Shown here: piece by piece, positions 63,183-64,000 of the stretch | How positions within the stretch are numbered: the stretch's first letter is position 1 | How the letters are laid out: each line of letters begins with the position of its first letter | From: Kitasatospora mediocidica KCTC 9733 | Lineage (GTDB): Bacteria > Actinomycetota > Actinomycetes > Streptomycetales > Streptomycetaceae | DNA length: 64,000 bases | Direction: 5' to 3' | NCBI RefSeq assembly: GCF_000744225.1 | Contig: NZ_JQLN01000004.1 | Coordinates: forward strand, 1,426,001-1,490,000 | Notes under the pieces: model-generated | What the model was told of the DNA's origin: nothing | Database searches by the model: none | The model's input: the letters and a program-made list of their open reading frames with translations, nothing else | Translations under genes and position numbers: made by a program

Positions 63183-64000
63183 ATGACAGTGGAAGCAGAT
63201 ACCGAAGCCGCCCGAGAACGGGAGGCTTCACAGGATCGGGAAAGGCTCAGTCTCAGTACCGCCGCCGCACGAAATCTGGCAACAACGACCAAATCCGCTC
63301 CGCAAATGCGCGGAATCAGCTCGCGCTGGCTGCTGCGCCGGCTGCCGTGGGTGGAAGTGTCCGGCGGTACCTACCGGGTCAACCGGCGGCTCTCGCTGGC
63401 CGTCGGCCGGGGCCGGGTCGGCTTCGTCCAGGCGGGCGCGGACGACGTACGCATCATCCCGGAGACACTGCGCGAGATTCCGGTGCTGCGCGGGTTCGGT
63501 GACGACGCGCTGCTGGCCGAGCTGGCCGGCCGGTTCACCCTGCGCGACTTCCGCAGCGGCGAGGTCATCGTCGAGGAGGGCCATCCCATCGAGGAGGTCT
63601 TCATCGTCGCGCACGGCCGGATGGAGCGGATCGGCACCGGCAAGTACGGCGGACAGGAGACCCTGGGCGTCCTGGCCGACGGCGACCATCTGGGCGACGA
63701 GGCCCTGTTGCAGAGCGATCCGCTCTGGGCGGCCACCGTCCGGGCAGCCACCGACGGAACGCTGCTGGTTCTTCCCTGGGCGGGTTTCCTCGACCTGTTC
63801 AACCGTTCCGAGGAACTGCGCCTGCATATCGCCGCATTCCTCGACAACGCGGCCCGGAAGGTGAATTCCAAGGGCGAGGTGGAAGTCGCCGTATCGGCCG
63901 GCCACGCGGGTGAGGCAGAGATCCCCGGGTCGTTCGTGGACTACGATCTTTCGCCCCGCGAGTACGAACTCTCGCTCACCCAGACGGTGCTCCGCGTCCA
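63183..64000 (+). CDS. Family 2B encapsulin shell protein with cyclic-nucleotide-binding domain (EshA-like), partial
   Basis: Cut by the right edge (272 codons visible; the family is roughly 450-480 aa). The N-terminus has [20 protein letters not shown] and then [20 protein letters not shown], the start of the HK97-like shell fold of family 2 encapsulins (SrpI/EshA group). A cNMP-binding-like domain is inserted at about 95-215 ([32 protein letters not shown]), which defines family 2B. The shell fold resumes with [20 protein letters not shown]. Such shells encapsulate cysteine desulfurase or terpene cyclases, and in many Streptomyces they precede 2-methylisoborneol synthase; the cargo gene would lie beyond the window. 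ATG 63183 has GGAG seven bases upstream. In the phosphate-binding cassette the usual Arg is replaced by Trp (PLWAATVRA). Confidence 0.9.
   Translation, partial: MTVEADTEAAREREASQDRERLSLSTAAARNLATTTKSAPQMRGISSRWLLRRLPWVEVSGGTYRVNRRLSLAVGRGRVGFVQAGADDVRIIPETLREIPVLRGFGDDALLAELAGRFTLRDFRSGEVIVEEGHPIEEVFIVAHGRMERIGTGKYGGQETLGVLADGDHLGDEALLQSDPLWAATVRAATDGTLLVLPWAGFLDLFNRSEELRLHIAAFLDNAARKVNSKGEVEVAVSAGHAGEAEIPGSFVDYDLSPREYELSLTQTVLRV

Overview
The window is high-GC actinobacterial DNA, most likely from Streptomyces, Kitasatospora or a close relative. Supporting signs are GTG/TTG starts, in-frame TTA (bldA-type) codons, a Streptomyces-type leader peptide, an actinobacterial SAM-IV riboswitch and an EshA-like family 2B encapsulin. 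About 58% of the window (1-36946) is one leftward operon of a trans-AT PKS/NRPS gene cluster. The rest is a mosaic of metabolic, regulatory and transport genes.

1-36946 (minus). The order of transcription is stand-alone acyltransferase, stand-alone ACP, AsnB-type amidotransferase, a 7357-residue PKS-NRPS, then an NRPS that runs off the left edge. Four of the five genes overlap and the AT-ACP gap is 3 nt. AT + ACP + AsnB followed by an AT-less PKS that begins KS-DH-KR-ACP / KS-(DH-like domain without catalytic His)-ACP is the arrangement known from glutarimide polyketides (cycloheximide, iso-migrastatin, streptimidone types). There malonamyl-ACP is the starter and a KS-branching (B) module builds the glutarimide ring. 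Three more PKS modules follow (KR; none; DH-KR-cMT). Then, unusually, come NRPS modules: Thr (code DFWSVGMVHK), an unassigned residue, N-methyl-Phe (DAWTVAAVCK plus an embedded methyltransferase), another residue, and at least one more condensation domain beyond the window. I infer a glutarimide-capped lipopeptide or peptide. No thioesterase or release domain lies in the window, so the cluster continues to the left. A 163-bp inverted-repeat, MITE-like element sits in frame inside the PKS gene.

36947-45774. A small secreted peptide gene with a TTA codon and a shredded NiCoT nickel/cobalt transporter mark the cluster edge. Leftward genes follow: a sedolisin protease, a class III CoA-transferase, monomeric isocitrate dehydrogenase, and a two-gene amino-acid-type ABC importer without an ATPase. 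The importer leader carries a promoter, a SAM-IV riboswitch and a 37-codon leader peptide, which points to sulfur-responsive control and probably methionine or another sulfur compound as substrate.

46093-54985. GNAT acetyltransferase, phytoene-desaturase-like oxidoreductase, secreted lytic transglycosylase, second GNAT, MerR regulator, S9 peptidase (apparently frameshifted near its start), an orphan NarL-type response regulator and a DinB-like protein.

55263-61268. A rightward run of a PEP/pyruvate-dikinase-like protein, an ATP-grasp enzyme, a GT1 glycosyltransferase and an FAD monooxygenase. The first gene has a TTA codon at position 6. It may be a small second biosynthetic locus. An AraC regulator follows on the other strand, with an 8-bp tandem repeat upstream of it.

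63183-64000. The N-terminal 272 codons of a family 2B (EshA-like) encapsulin shell protein with an inserted cyclic-nucleotide-binding domain, cut by the right edge.
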